From Apophysomyces variabilis (lineage: Eukaryota > Mucoromycota > Mucoromycetes > Mucorales > Mucoraceae): a stretch of DNA of 64,000 nucleotides. The notes beneath the pieces are model-generated. The model had not been told where the DNA came from. It saw nothing but the letters and a program-made list of their open reading frames with translations, and ran no database searches. Within the stretch, counting starts at the first letter, position 1, and each line of letters opens with the position of its first letter. A program made the translations under genes and the position numbers. Location: positions 178,505 to 242,504 of the forward strand of contig MZZL01000388.1 of assembly GCA_002749535.1 (NCBI GenBank), written 5' to 3'. Positions 1 to 12,352 of the stretch are shown one piece after another.

Positions 1-2
1 AA

Positions 3-635
3 ATGCAACAGGAACGAGAAGAGAAGCAACAAAAAGAAGAGGAAGAGGAGAAAAGAAAAGCCGAAAAGACACGTCGAGCCTTGGTGATTCATCTTCGTAG
101 TGGCAATCATAAGGAAGAGGACGAAGAAAAAGCCATGGTTTCCAAGGCTGAGAAAGAAGCGTTGTATTTACGTACACGTATCAGAGACTTATCCCGATGG
201 GTACAACGTCTTACACTGTTGCGTGATTTACGACGAAAACGGCTCTCGGCACAAGGCCATTTCTTTCCAGAACAAGACAATGAATTCTTTGAGAAGATCA
301 AAGCCTGGCATGCCCAGGAAGAAAAAGAAGAAGCAAAGAGGCAATTGGAAGGAGCAAAAGAAGGAGGGAGAACTACGAAAGAAGAGGACGAAACCGAATG
401 GTTTATTCATCCAGATGACCATTGGCGAACACGACCTTTGGACAAAAAGGCATATCGACGTTGGACAGCAGGAAATCTGGAACGTTTACGAAAGAACAGA
501 CAAGCATGGGATCAGTATCTGGTGGATCAAAATGAACAAGCAGAAGAAATGGGGCCAGAATCAAAGGTTCCACCCAGGTGGGTTGATCCTGCCCCTCCCG
601 CTAATTGGATCTGGGCCAGTTACCTCCAGGAATGA
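3..635 (+). CDS. PDCD7 / U11-U12 59K-like protein, 3' part
   Basis: The frame is open to the window edge, so only the last ~210 residues are seen and the true start lies upstream. The N-terminal half is very rich in Glu, Lys and Arg and should form a long charged coiled coil. The C-terminus carries a Trp/Pro-rich block (KNRQAWDQYLV, then VPPRWVDPAPP and IWASYL at the very end). This layout, charged helix followed by a WDxYL...P-rich...IWA tail, resembles programmed cell death protein 7, the 59K subunit of the U11/U12 di-snRNP that recognises minor (U12-type) introns. The family call is from memory of its pattern, not a search. The stop lies only 76 bp from the convergent DML1 stop, so the two 3' UTRs probably overlap. 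Confidence 0.55.
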   Translation: MQQEREEKQQKEEEEEKRKAEKTRRALVIHLRSGNHKEEDEEKAMVSKAEKEALYLRTRIRDLSRWVQRLTLLRDLRRKRLSAQGHFFPEQDNEFFEKIKAWHAQEEKEEAKRQLEGAKEGGRTTKEEDETEWFIHPDDHWRTRPLDKKAYRRWTAGNLERLRKNRQAWDQYLVDQNEQAEEMGPESKVPPRWVDPAPPANWIWASYLQE

Positions 636-711
636 ATAGGTTCCTTCCACTTTGTACTCTGTACACTTATCATATGTATATAGTATCTTCATTTAGTTCT
701 TCTCTTTTATT

Positions 712-2986
712 TTACATCATGTCATGATCTATTCTATATGCATCGGACAATGTAATCAAACTTTCTTTGGTCTCCAAGTAGTCTTCCCGTGTTAAACCGA
801 AATCACCTTGACCAAACTCCACTAAATCCTTTGATTGTATCTGCTTCAATTCCTCAATTTGCGCTTCCAAACTAGAATGGAGATTGTCTGCCGTGAATAG
901 GTGGGTCATCATGGGCACTTGAACCGGAGCCAGCGTTGGGCGATCGGTTCTAAAATAAGAAACAAAGGATAAATCCAAAACATGAGCTGGTGATGCAGTT
1001 TCTGAGAACGTACATATATCCTTGTTCATTCAAGTAAGAAGAGAAGAACCGAGGATAAGAATGTGCCAATGGATAGGCGACGTCAGTAACGCATCTAGTA
1101 AAAGTGGCATGAGATATGAAGCAATGCTCATGTTATGGCTCATTAAGAGGCACACCGTTTCCTAATTATTTTTTACCTTTGGTGACATGGATCGATTTCT
1201 TCTTTAAACTTGGAGAAAATATGATTAATGTACGCTTCTCTATCGCCACTAGAAAAAATAATGTTAATGTAAAGTGGGACGCATCGTTTGAAAGCGAACA
1301 GTCCTTACCTCGCAGAAGCAGGAATACCGCGAAGAACAATAGATTCACCGAAAACACTTGAGGATGGCTAATGGATGTCTATAAGTCAATCGCGTCTCTC
1401 ACTTTGGTCCTTACAGCTTGCGTCAACGTAGAAAGGTTGTATAGCGAGTGATTCATGCGGGAATCATAGCCATGGTCTGAGAAGGGAAGGGGGAAAGCGG
1501 TAGCCAGCATAGCCAAGTTGGTATTTCCTTGCCAATTTAGCTGAGCAATGCCATCAGCTAGCGACCATGCTTTCTTTTTCATTCTACGGACAGAAAGAGA
1601 TCAGTTCCGTGAAAAATCATGGTTAATGAACATGCAACAGAGAATAACCCTTTTCTTTTTCTTACCTGTAAGGTAACGATGCCGTTTCGATGGCGGCAGA
1701 TAAAATAGCGCTCGTATGGTATAACAAGGCTTCCTGGAGACAAGGCATGAGGGTAACATGTAGGAGGAAGAGAAGGTCCTTTGTATCTTACGTTAGGATA
1801 AACAAATGGTTGATTAACACGGAAGGATTGAGGAGTATAAAGCGGTATATAGAGAGAAGAAGCTTCGGAGAGTTGAGTGAGTCCAACAACGCGGTTGATT
1901 ACTCGACGTGTAGCAAGATGATTTGAGATGGTATTGTTATTATCCGATAAACCATAGGTGATGATGGGTGTCTTTGGATATTCAGCCCGCAACGCGTCGA
2001 TCATACCAGTAGCGAAACCGGCAAAAGCGTCATCAATACCCGTCAATAATTGGAAACCTTGGAGTTGATCGCATTCCTCAGCAAAAAACCGAAGATTCTC
2101 ATCCATTGTATCCATTTCCCTTTCGTTTTCCTGGAAAGCTTCGCGCCCAGCTGGATAAAGATCAAACTCATCCAGCCCATTGATCGGATGGCTCGCAATG
2201 GCATTGATCGACCGTGGATGGTAAAAAATGCGGTTGAAATCCGACCACACCTCGACCGTCCTATCCAGTTGTTCGCCCGCATCCACCTCCATCGCATCTC
2301 TCTCTGTACGGTCTAATTGTTCTTGATAGGGATGCGTTAGACGAGGACCAACTGCATTGCTGACACCTTGTTCCCTTTTTTGTTCCAACCGAGAATTTAA
2401 GTCAACATTAAGAGTTCACACCTTTTTTTATATAGTTTTACCATGCCAATGGTTCTTCTTGTGTCTCGTCACTAAATAATCGATTGTATTTTTGCAATGA
2501 TCCAAATCCTCCTATGAAAGCAAAGTGCAACTTGTTTTAGCAAAAACGTATAGCTAGGTTGCTTTCATTCCACCTTTACGATCGTAAATCAACACGCGAG
2601 GTGTATAAGTTTCTGCACCCTAGCATAGTAAAAAAAGTAGTTCGCATAAGAAACGCTTTTTTTGGTCTTGTTTCCAGACCTGTTATGTCTGGAAATGGTG
2701 AAGCATACCGTTGGCGAGATGCCTGCTCGATATAACACGTCGTGATCAAGCTGATTAGGTTTACTATCATCATCGCCATAGTTAAAGTAGTCTTCCTGTA
2801 GGGTCGAAATGTCGAAGCAAGGAGAATCCAAAGGAAAGGAAAGGAAAAGAAAAAAAAAGAATGACAAGGTTACTTTTTTCTTGTTCTTTATTTCATGAGG
2901 GACGATCGTAAAACCTGTGTGTTCCAAAAGTGAGTGCCAACGAAATTGGCTAATGGACCCAATTGAAGGGTTATGATTTCTCGCAT
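712..2986 (-). CDS. DML1: DML1/Misato family protein, 10 exons
   Basis: Misato/DML1 is a tubulin/FtsZ-related protein needed for mitochondrial distribution and inheritance. I place exons (minus strand) at 2986-2915, 2795-2709, 2619-2574, 2511-2442, 2374-1792, 1733-1666, 1583-1415, 1367-1309, 1094-1014 and 949-712. They total 1473 nt, 490 residues, near the family's usual length. Exon 1 gives the hallmark start MREIITLQLG...NFVGTHFWN; exon 2 continues EDYFNY and DHDVLYRAGI; exon 5 has VEVWSDF, the FYHPRSIN block and FAEECDQLQGFQLL; exons 6-7 give ALLYHTSAILSAAIETASLPYR; the last exon has TLAPVQVP and ends near LSDAYRIDHDMM. All junctions are GT-AG. The longest uninterrupted frame (1579-2388) reads through two introns and misrepresents the gene. 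It shares a 350 bp divergent promoter with the LENG1-like gene. Confidence 0.92.
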
Positions 2987-3336
2987 ACTGCTTTTGTTCC
3001 CAAAACGGCGAGAACGCGCGGTCTGTCAAAAAATAAAGGATCCATTCGGGCGATGGATTTTTCTGTCGGCCGCCCAGCATAAAGAGAGTCAGAGCAGTTT
3101 ACTCGTAGTCAATCATACACTACGGAAAATATAGGTTTCCTAATGATTCCTATAGATCTACATTGGCCTTCTACTCATTAGGATACATAGATAATGCACC
3201 AAGAAAAAGAAGAAGAATATGGCAACCTTAAGGTAGATGTCCCGCTCCCATAATGTAGTGCACAATCTTTTTTGGTGCACTCGTTTTGCATATCCTCAGC
3301 CGCTCTGCAATAATATTGAGCGGTATTCATTTCCTC
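2987..3336. promoter_or_regulatory. Bidirectional promoter between DML1 and LENG1-like gene
   Basis: The start codons of DML1 (minus, 2986) and the LENG1-like gene (plus, 3337) lie 350 bp apart, head to head, with no other gene between. The interval must hold both promoters and 5' UTRs. No convincing TATA box is placed at a useful distance on both sides; short AG- and CT-rich runs are present. Confidence 0.6.
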
Positions 3337-4411
3337 ATGAACATTCTTCCGCATAAAAGGTAAAGCTTCTTCTGTTGATCAAAGCAGTATATACATATGA
3401 CATTTACTCAAAAGCACTGCGTAGCTGGCATGTGTATAACATCAAGAACATTGAAAAGGTGAAGAAGGATGAAGCCAAGGCCAAGCAGGAAGAGGCTGCC
3501 AAGGCAGAGCGAGCTGCGGTAGCTGTAAGTTGGAACATATAACTTGGACCGTTCCAGATAATTTACGGTTCTGTTGTATTAGGAAAGCGAGGCACGACTG
3601 AACTTACTGCGTAAACGAGCAGAACAAAGACAACAAAGTCAAGGGATCGTTACAGCATCATCCACTGTCACTAAGAATGTCAATTTATTTGAAGATCTGG
3701 AGAAGGTAAGCCATCGAAGAACAATAGTATGACATCCAGCTAAGATCTTTTTATCAAAGAATGCTCAAAATGAAGAATATATTGCTGAACAAAAAGAAAA
3801 AGAGGACAAGTTGAACCGGCAGGTGACGATGTACCTCAACCAGACCGAGGAGGCACAAGGTATGGTTGTTGTTATTCCGAGAGTTGAAGTATTCATTTTG
3901 TGGATGGTAAAGGCAAACCTTGGTACACTGTTACTGGATCGGACGAAAAGTATAAGGATACCTATGTTAGACGGTACACACCGAAGGAGGGGTCGTCCTC
4001 AAAGAGAAAACGGCCCGCTATCACACTTAAGGAGGATCCTCTGGAGGTAGTCCGCGAACAGCTAGAAAATAAAGAAAAGAAGAAAGCAAGGCATTCTACT
4101 CATAAAGAGAAACGCAAAAAAGAAAAGGCAAGTGACTGCAATCGTAGAGGGATTTTTGGGAGAAAGAAGATGATGTTTTTGATCCTTACCGTCGAATTTA
4201 GTCTTCTTCTTCATCTCTGCCTCCTTCGATCGAGGAGCTTAGAGCTCAGCGTCTGGAGCGTGAAAGACGGGAGCGGTCGCGTACTCGAACCCTCGTATTC
4301 GGTGAGACACCACAACCTGTGCGTGAGGAGACGCGACGGTATCATTCCCAATTTAATCCAGAAGAGACGGCGTCTACGAAAATGCGATCCAGAAAACGTT
4401 ACTATGAATGA
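3337..4411 (+). CDS. LENG1-like CIR_N-domain splicing-associated protein, 6 exons
   Basis: Exons at 3337-3359, 3425-3524, 3583-3705, 3760-3859, 3913-4127 and 4202-4411 give 771 nt, 256 residues. The start reads MNILPHKSWHVYNIKNIEKV, the signature of the leukocyte receptor cluster member 1 (LENG1) / CIR N-terminal domain found in spliceosome-associated proteins. It is followed by a charged helix (KRAEQRQQ), a PWYTVTG motif at the start of exon 5, basic stretches (KRKRP, EKKKARH) and a C-terminal SIEELRAQRLERERRERSR helix. Exon 1 is only 23 nt, which is why simple ORF finding misses the start. The fifth intron uses a GC donor (AAG|GCAAGT), confirmed because only that choice keeps the downstream frame. 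Role in pre-mRNA splicing is inferred from family membership. Confidence 0.85.
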
Positions 4412-6347
4412 TAATTCTATTTCTCCTCGCTTTTGATAAGCGAACCTACGGGTGTGCACAGCCTGTCGTTATTGAAACACGTTTTGGTAGCTGTGATAGC
4501 CGTTCTGAGAGACAAGAATGGTCTTTTCTTTTGCCTATATCCTATCTTCTGTCCTTCTCAATATCTTAATCATCGTCTAAGTCCTTATCATTGCACCTAC
4601 GTTAACTTGAATCCAATTTTTTATCCGATTCACGTTGACGTAATACATTCAATGTTGGTGTTCTGCTGTCAAATATGCTATGCAACCGGGTGACATAACC
4701 GATGAAAGGTGGTAACAGTACTATTACTCTCTGCATTGGATCAAAGGACCCCGTAGTAATAAAGCGAAATTTTTGCTACCCACGTGAAAATGATGTTGTG
4801 CACCATTAAAAGCCTCTATGGAGTCATCCGGCAGAATACTTCACGTTCTTTCGCAACTGTATTTCTGCTATGAAAGGATGATATACATTTTAGGCAATTC
4901 ATTGATAATCCGAACCAGATGAAGAGAATTACTTTTCAATATGCCGAAGCATGATACCAAAGGGGAAAATGAAGCATGCGAAAGAAAGAGAGAGATGAAT
5001 AACCTACAGGATATGTTTCCAAGTTTCCTTACTGGAACCAGGCGGTGACTTTGAATGAGCTGTTACTCTGTTTGACCGTAAAATGTATATGATTACGAAA
5101 GCAAAATACAGCTGCAAATGGCATTGTGGCATGCAAAAAGGGAGACCGATGACTTGTCTACCGGTCATTGTTACTGTTTCTTTTATGGATGCAACACGTT
5201 TTAGTAGTACATCATCCTTTCCTGTATGTGGTGCACAGATCATGTCATATAAAGTAATCCGCACAACTCCTGTGAAAAAGAAAGAGTACTGCAGTGTGCT
5301 GCAGCTTTTCTTTATACCACACCAAAAAATGCGTATTTCCCCGTGTTTTGACTTTCAGCTTATTGGGGATTGGATAAAGTCATTGCATGAAATTTTGCAC
5401 TGTAGGAAAGCAGGAAGACTTTTTTAAAACGCACTCTTTCCCTTTTTCAGTGCATGATCCGTATTACGTATACAATACTGCTTTGAATATATAGTTTGTA
5501 AATAAGTGATTTTTCTGCATAGATGTTATTTCTATTGTTCCAATCACAGTATTCACACGAGGTTTACAATGGAAGAAGAACGGTGAGGGTTGTTGTTTTC
5601 TTTTCAAGACCAACTTACTCCAAATATCAAGAACTGGACAATATTTCTATAGTTAGATAAACAACACTCTATAACTTTTTTTTTCATGTTGCAGGTTCAC
5701 AGTCAGGTTCGTTGCTTCCCTATTTTAGCATAAAAGTTTTCTTTTTTATCGAATTGCTTGAATTACGATTTTAAATTGATTTAATCGTTTGACCATAATT
5801 GTTGTTGTATACATATTAGATCAGCTGCTAATTAGGGGCTCAGTCAGTGTGGTCTCATCAACCGCAGAACAAGGAGAATGAAAAGGTTCGTGTCGTCGTA
5901 GCTGACTTCCTACTAGTCGTCAGGTTAAACTTCCGAAAATCTTCTTCTGCAGCTTGTATAGTTCGTACCTAGTAAAGGAAAAAAAAACAGCATCAAGGTT
6001 ATGAACAGCTTTCATGGCAACGAGACCTCGGGGACAAGGTTCACTCCTGCATGATTCCTCACGCTTCCACATTAAGATATAGAGAGTGAGAGAGATAGAA
6101 AGACAGAGAGACAAAGAGGAAAAAAAAAGAGTGAATTAATGGAGAGGCATCTACCTTGAAAATAGTCTATCCGTCTGAAGATGAAACAAACGCTGCTGGA
6201 CCTTAAAAAGAAGCAACCTCCTGCGATTGCTCCTTAAACAAGCCTTTTTTCATTTATTGCTTCGTTATTACTATCTTCTTCCTTCTCCTCTATCTCTCTC
6301 TCTTCTTTTTTTCTTTTGCTCTCATACCTTTATAATTTCCTTGAATC
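4412..6347. other. Intergenic region, no supported gene
   Basis: About 1.9 kb between the LENG1-like stop and the NDT80-like start. Short frames occur on both strands (for example 5083-5427 plus) but none has recognisable motifs or clean splice partners. A possible string of tiny exons starts at an ATG at 5570 (MEEER, then short pieces near 5697 and 5836) but cannot be closed convincingly. Pyrimidine/purine-rich tracts at 6080-6130 and 6280-6310 probably belong to the NDT80-like promoter and 5' UTR. Confidence 0.5.
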
Positions 6348-6818
6348 ATGGCAACAACCAAACTTTTTCATCAAAGATCTTACTCAATGCCTACAGGAAA
6401 CGCCTCTTGTATGTTTGATGATAAAATCGCTTGGTAAGTCCCATTCGCGGGATTTAACAGGGAAAATAAGCGAAGAAAAGAAAAGAAAGAATACTCATAC
6501 GGAAATGAATGGCAGTGCTGCACCAAAAAAGTCGTCGGAAGATAGGTAATGTCCATAGCAAAAGCATGGTTATCGTCCCTGATTCTTGCCACTTATTTCC
6601 ATATAACAGCCTGACCCAGCCATCAACCAATCTTTCATCTGTGCCTAGACCATTTGCAAGTCAATCTCCTCGTCTGGGCCGTGATCCATGGTTGGAAACT
6701 CGCGACTATCTCTTTGGCGCCACTGAGATCCAGTGTCCTCTCTATAATCAGAACGATATGAAGCCGTACGTATTCCATAATAAGAATAGAATCGACAAAA
6801 GCAAAAGAAAAAAGACAA

Positions 6819-6850
<32 letters not shown>

Positions 6851-7736
6851 GATGTGTCACTCATGCCATGTTCCATTCACCAGTTTAGATATTGAGCTCC
6901 ATTGCGTCATGGAACGTGGACTTTTCCTGTCTGAATCGAATTGGACATGTTACCGCCGCAATTACTTTCAATTAACGAGCATGCTGGTCTTGCCATCGTC
7001 AGACAATACCACGGTTTTATGTCAGCAAAAACTTGTCCGGCGTTTCTTGTTAAAGCTCACTGCACGTTCGTCAGAAGATCGTCCTGTCGAATTAATCCAA
7101 CTGACGACTAAGCGAGATAAAGGACCACGGATCACACCCCCTTCGCTTGCCATCCGACCGGGCGAATGGGGCACGTTCCGACGCATCCAATTCAAGTCAG
7201 CCACAGCCAATAATGGGAAGAAAAGAGCATCTCAGCAGTACTTCTCCCTTGTGATTGAACTCTTGGCCGAATTGGACGACGCTTCTCAAGAAACCATTGC
7301 TCGTTGTCAGTCCGTACCTATCGTGGTTCGTGGCCGAAGCCCGAGCCATTATGGCGAGATCTACCCCTATACACGCAAACGCCTTTTTGACGGGGAAACC
7401 ATGGCTAAGCGCAAAAGGACAGCCACCGTAACAGGCGTCCCTGCTTCCAAAATGGGAGTCATTACCTTTGATCATTCACGTTCGCTCAGTGCCAACGACT
7501 ACCAAGCACAACACCTCCTCGATCAGGATAACAGTAGCCCGAACAGAGCTTGGGAGCTAGGTCTTCCCGGCCTGCCCTGGTCTGCTCATGAACGTACCGA
7601 ATCAGCCAACACATTTGTCTCCATCCACAGTGCAACTCTTGGAGACTATACTCATGCACCGTATCGATTCCCTATCTCTTTCGGACCTCCCTCTTCCACA
7701 CACTTTGCAGTCGATGGCCATGGTATGCTTGATTAA
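6348..7736 (+). CDS. NDT80/PhoG-like DNA-binding transcription factor, 3 exons
   Basis: Exons 6348-6433, 6610-6765 and 6884-7736 give 364 residues. The Ndt80/PhoG DNA-binding fold is clear: NWTCYRRNYF at about residues 100-109, KRDKGPR at 157-163, IQFKSATANNGKKRA at 182-196 and IVVRGRSPSHY at 227-237. In yeasts and filamentous fungi this family controls meiosis, nutrient response or cell death; which role applies here cannot be read from sequence. The start MATTKLFHQRSYSMP is chosen because exon 1 ends in a strong GTAAGT donor that joins in phase to exon 2. The continuous frame that begins at 6852 starts inside intron 2 and is not a separate gene. Intron 2 carries a (GA)n microsatellite. The C-terminal ~120 residues are low-complexity, Ser/Pro-rich. 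Confidence 0.9.
6818..6848 (+). repeat. (GA)n microsatellite in intron 2 of the NDT80-like gene
   Basis: About 14 near-perfect AG units run inside the intron, immediately upstream of its branch point region. It explains the spurious Ser-Leu repeat frames on the minus strand. Confidence 0.95.
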
Positions 7737-7888
7737 AAACTCCGTGCATGCATGATAGGTTCTCACTCTTCTTTTACGTCTTTCCGTTTTATTAGAGGGC
7801 TTCCCCCATTAGAGAATTAAGATTTGAAGGCATGACAAGAAACACAAGCATTGCTGTTTCCGGAATTTCTCTCATTTTCATTTATACT

Positions 7889-7890
7889 TA

Positions 7891-7919
<29 letters not shown>
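7889..7919 (+). repeat. (CT)n microsatellite downstream of the NDT80-like gene
   Basis: About 14 CT units lie ~150 bp past the stop codon, probably in or near the 3' UTR. Confidence 0.95.
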
Positions 7920-7921
<2 letters not shown>

Positions 7922-7949
7922 TCTGCCTCCATGTATTTACTGTCACTCC

Positions 7950-10900
7950 TTTATCTTTTCGTTTTGTATTCTGATCAATCATGTTTTTACAATGTCATTT
8001 CTTGTAATTGATAACCAATTATTATATGCTGCATAACATGAGATGGATGCAGCCTCAATAGAAGGCGTCTGCCAATCTAGGATCTAAAAAAAACATAACT
8101 TGCTATATTTGATTTTAGTTTTCGTAATCTAGAGCGAGAGGGGGAAACACCATAGGCATCTCGGGTTTTGATCAAGGCTTTGCTATGTGACAGCAACGGA
8201 TGATTTGCATTTACTGTATAAAGAACATGACCGACGTCAATAACATCACTACTATTATTACTTGTCTATGCGTATCTATCTATCTCCAGGAGTTACTGAT
8301 GCTGCTTTCCTATGACCATGGCGATCAATCCTTTTGGGCAGAACAGGGAAGAGGACCAATGTTAACCCCGACATTTTTCCTGCAATAAAGAAAAAAAAAA
8401 GAAAGCTGGATGTAGACGCGCAAATGCAAAGACAAGGAGAAGGAGGGGAAATTCTGATTTTCTAAGCGCTGTTTTTTCCCCTATAATTATCCTATACCGG
8501 GGTTACCTGCAAGGTGTGATATGCAGTTCTCGCGCCCAATCCGCCCGTGCATGATCCATCGCTCTTAAAAAGCACCCTGCGTGTCATTCCCGCATATACA
8601 CCATGCTTCGTTCTAAAGCGGTATTATTTAGAGCTTGATCCTACTTAATGATTTACTATCACCCAATGCATATAATATGAGGTAAGGAATAACGTTGCTT
8701 TCTAACCGATATATTCTCATTTTGTATTCTATTTCTAGCTTAGGATAAAAAGCAAGATGAACCATGGGAGATGTCAGATCGAGTTTTCTTTGCGATATAG
8801 TTAGTATGACGCATACTAAAACTATGACCAGTAACGCTATGTCTGTGCCATGTCCAGCTGGGTTTTTCGAGATAAAGATCTTTAAGTAGGTTCAGGTAAA
8901 TAGATTAAAGCTGATAGAAGACATCTACTTTAAATCCCTCATTAGACCAAATATCCATTAAAAATTGATGTGTATCATAGCCCGCAAAGGTTTATGAGCT
9001 TATCCATAACGTCTAAAGAAAACACTCTAAGGATTCTAAAGGGTTAATTCATGTTATCAAGGATGGAAAGATAAGATGTGTTGCCAAATTTTAATCATGT
9101 TGCCATTTTTCTTTCCATTGTCTCAAATATATGTTTCATGATGATGTTTGGCCATGTCGCCCATGGATCCTATCCATTTTAACACCATGATTCAGAGGTT
9201 ATCATGAAGCCGGCTTACCATATGCAAACAAAGGATCTGTGCACACGAGCTCACGAACACGGGAGCAGACCAACGGGAACAGTCTAGCGTATATTAAGCC
9301 GCAACAAGGGGGTTATTTCTGCAAGATGTATTTGAAAACTACACAGAAGTGTGCCATGTAAATTGTCCTGGAAGTTGAGAGTCATTGCTTCAAAATCAAC
9401 AACGTTTTTAGAGAAGTCGATCGGGTTCTTCAGAGATTGTCTGGCGGAAGCAAACATGCCGTCCAGTAATAGCAGCTCTCGTATCAGCGGGATTACCCCC
9501 TTCTTAGTGTTACAAGAGGCTGCATTACGCGTGCCTGAGAATAAACAATATCATCTCGTGTGAATGATTTGCACGCCTACAGGAGATTGGTATTCTGTAG
9601 AATATGCAACTCAGGAGAACCAGATTCTGTAGAAGCGCATGCTGAAGAAATACTGCCGAAACAAAAGCATTTGTTGGAAGGCTAGTTCCTCGCTTGCTCT
9701 GTTTGGAGCCTAAAGTTTTCTGTCTTGTTGCTGGTAACTAATTTAAAGGACATGGATACTTCGTGCCTGACACCGATAGCTCTCAATTGCCTCAATAAAT
9801 GGCTATCTATATCATGATCTGTCCAATTACTGTATATTATCGTGATAAATGTGGAAGGAGCGCATGTCTGCGAATGTTGGTTCAGCAGGTGAAACGGATG
9901 TGAATTGATAAACTACATCAACAGAGTGTTAGAACTTCGCCATTTTGCCAAAAAGGGGTTTTGTGCAACCTGCCGACTCAGTACTGTAGACGTCATCGTT
10001 CCCTTGGAGGAATGCTGCGGATAGGTCACACCTTGCGATTTTTTGAATTCCGTTGCAATGCAGCTTTGCCACCACAGGTGCATCTGAAGTCTCATGGATA
10101 AGCGTGCGTACCGTTTGCCGTGGTGTTGATGGGCGATATCTAAGTTGTGCTTGATGAGCTTTAAAGAATGACCCGACTGATTGATCGCTTCACTTAAAAG
10201 AGAATATTCAATTTTCAAGTGATCGCCTAGGAGGAGTGAGGCCTAGCCTTGCTTTTCGACAACCGGACGGCATACTTAAGGGTTTCAAAAGAGTATGTAT
10301 AGTCTCGGCAGAACAGCCTTGATGACTTGGAGGCGTCCCATGCTTCGACAATAGCTGTCAAACAGACAGCGGCCACTCGGCTGGTATTGTCCTGCATTCC
10401 CAGACTTCATGATATACACAGCCAAATATGTCGATCTCTCGCTGGTAAGGCTGCTTTTCATGAATAAGAGGTTTCAATAACGCCTGATTATACGCTCACT
10501 GCCGTTCATCGATCTATCGATGTTCTGCGTACGAGTCTCAAATCATGTCTTGATGCATATCAGCACACTGCTTAACAGCATCCCTAGCGATGAAATAAGG
10601 CTTGCTGTCATGACCAAATCTCAGCTTTTGTACACTGTCTTTCTTAGATTGCTTTAGGTACGTATATTCTTTCATAGCTCGTGCTGATGCGTACCCTTAC
10701 AGTGAACTTCATTATCCATTTTTTGTGGCAACAACGTTGATTATTTTTAAGTCCTTCTCTCCTCTGGTTCCATTCTTACGTTCTTCCGGTTGCTTGTTGC
10801 AGTTGTCTGGGCAATGACATGGTTATTTCGTCATCTATCCTCCCCGTTCGATTGAATAAAAGCACCTAACAGCTTGCAGATTCCACCTTCAAGTCTTTTC

Positions 10901-11249
10901 TATCGCTTTAACTGTATCTGCATGTTCTATTTGACATAGTATATCCAAACCGAAATCCGGTACCATATCATCGTCATACAATTTTCATGGTCTTTACTCA
11001 TCATCCTGTATTATCAATGACTGGGCTGCCCCAGCCTCCATAAGTTCTGGGATCAAATAGTGCCCCTCGCAAGATCCAAAAACTTATTTTCACATTTTTT
11101 TTTATTTTCTTCAAGTGATGGATTCGTTGACATATTTTTGAACATATCAAAGTTATTATGGTTGAACCAAACGTATTTGAACCACATTTCACATATAACT
11201 GACTGTTGAGGTTCGTCTCTAACTAATGATTTTATTTCTATGATTCAAA
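7950..11249. other. Gene-poor region with degraded coding-like fragments
   Basis: About 3.3 kb without a supported gene. Coding-like but stop-ridden stretches appear on the minus strand around 9910-10440 (a piece with WDASK, a hydrophobic LPRLYILF stretch and a His/Lys-rich helix), likely the debris of a mobile element or lost gene, but no family can be named. The rest is AT-rich sequence with nothing recognisable. Confidence 0.4.
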
Positions 11250-11860
11250 GTCGAATTATTTTCACTAAAATCGTTATCAACTTTACTCTCGTTAATATCA
11301 GAATCTGATTTTACATTATTCGCATCATAAATTCTAGCCTTATGCTGCTTAGTGCATTGTCTGCAGCCATTAAATGCCTTTTTCCACACCTCCATAAGTT
11401 CCTAGCTGTTGGCAGATTCGGATTTCTCTAGCAAACGGTTGCGAAGTGCCCCTCCTGTTGCGTTCAGATCTGGGTCTGCAGCTATGTTGTTCCTAACTAT
11501 CTCCCACATAATTTTCTATCGGCTGAAGCTCGCAGCGATATGGTGATATTTCTAATATTTTATAACCATATATCGATGCTCTCTCATATCTTGAGAATTC
11601 GGCTACTTATCACACTGTTTCAAGATGCTTCGTAAATCCAATAAACGTAATCGGCCGGTGGAAGTCAACTTATATCGTCATCCGTGGTACCATCGTACAT
11701 ATCACTTTTCTCCATCCTTTTGTATCTTAGAAGGACCATAAATTTCCAGTAAGTTCTTGCGAAGATCGTTAGATAAGCTTTCAAATAGATATGTAGCAAA
11801 AGCCGCCGTATTGATCGTGTTGATTATATGTAATTTTACTGTGAGCAACAGCAGGAGGAG
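11250..11860 (-). pseudogene. Decayed Tc1/mariner-like (DDE) transposase
   Basis: Read on the minus strand, a broken frame carries TINTAAFATYLFESL (about 11770-11830) and then SPYRCELQPIE followed by NNIAADPDLNATGGALRNRL and a Lys-rich, acidic tail (about 11280-11560). The SPYxCELxPIE block is the site of the third catalytic acid in Tc1/mariner-type DDE transposases. Several stops and frameshifts separate the blocks, so the copy is dead. Ends and terminal repeats were not found. Confidence 0.6.
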
Positions 11861-12352
11861 AGAACTGCCCATTCATGCTCATCTCCAGAGAGGGCGGCCA
11901 CGCTTCTTTCCAGTTTCACTATGCAGCTGAGCCTTACTTGCAATAGGCAGAATTATCAGGCTTTCTATGACCAATTGAAATCAAGCTAAGTGGTCATGCG
12001 GAAATGCAACGAAAGGTACTAAAGACCACCAGCATAGTTTGGCGACTAGTCAGAAGCATATCCATTCCAGGTTCAAACCAGGTTTTCCTGCTGTAAAAAT
12101 CTAAGGGACAGTAGTATTCCTCCAAAAAACGCCTATGGACACTTTATGTCATAGCCGGCATTGATATTCGACAAGCGTCCTTTGACGTTTAGTGCACAAT
12201 AGGCCACACTCTGGGTGAATCATGCAAAATATAGAAACGATTACGCTTTCCGGAACGTAGGCCCATCGATCTCGAATCGGGCTTTATCATTGACAAAGTC
12301 CAGTTATGTCCAACTTTGCACAAATACCCGGTTTCGTGCGCTGCAGTCCTGC

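Noticed and set aside
100..639. A 179-codon second frame overlapping the PDCD7-like gene
   Set aside because: It is the shadow of the purine-rich coiled-coil coding frame; no motif, and composition follows from the Lys/Glu codons in the other frame.
6852..7736. Continuous 294-codon frame starting MCHSCH as the NDT80-like gene
   Set aside because: Its first ~11 codons are intron sequence; conserved residues continue upstream only after splicing to exons at 6610-6765 and 6348-6433.
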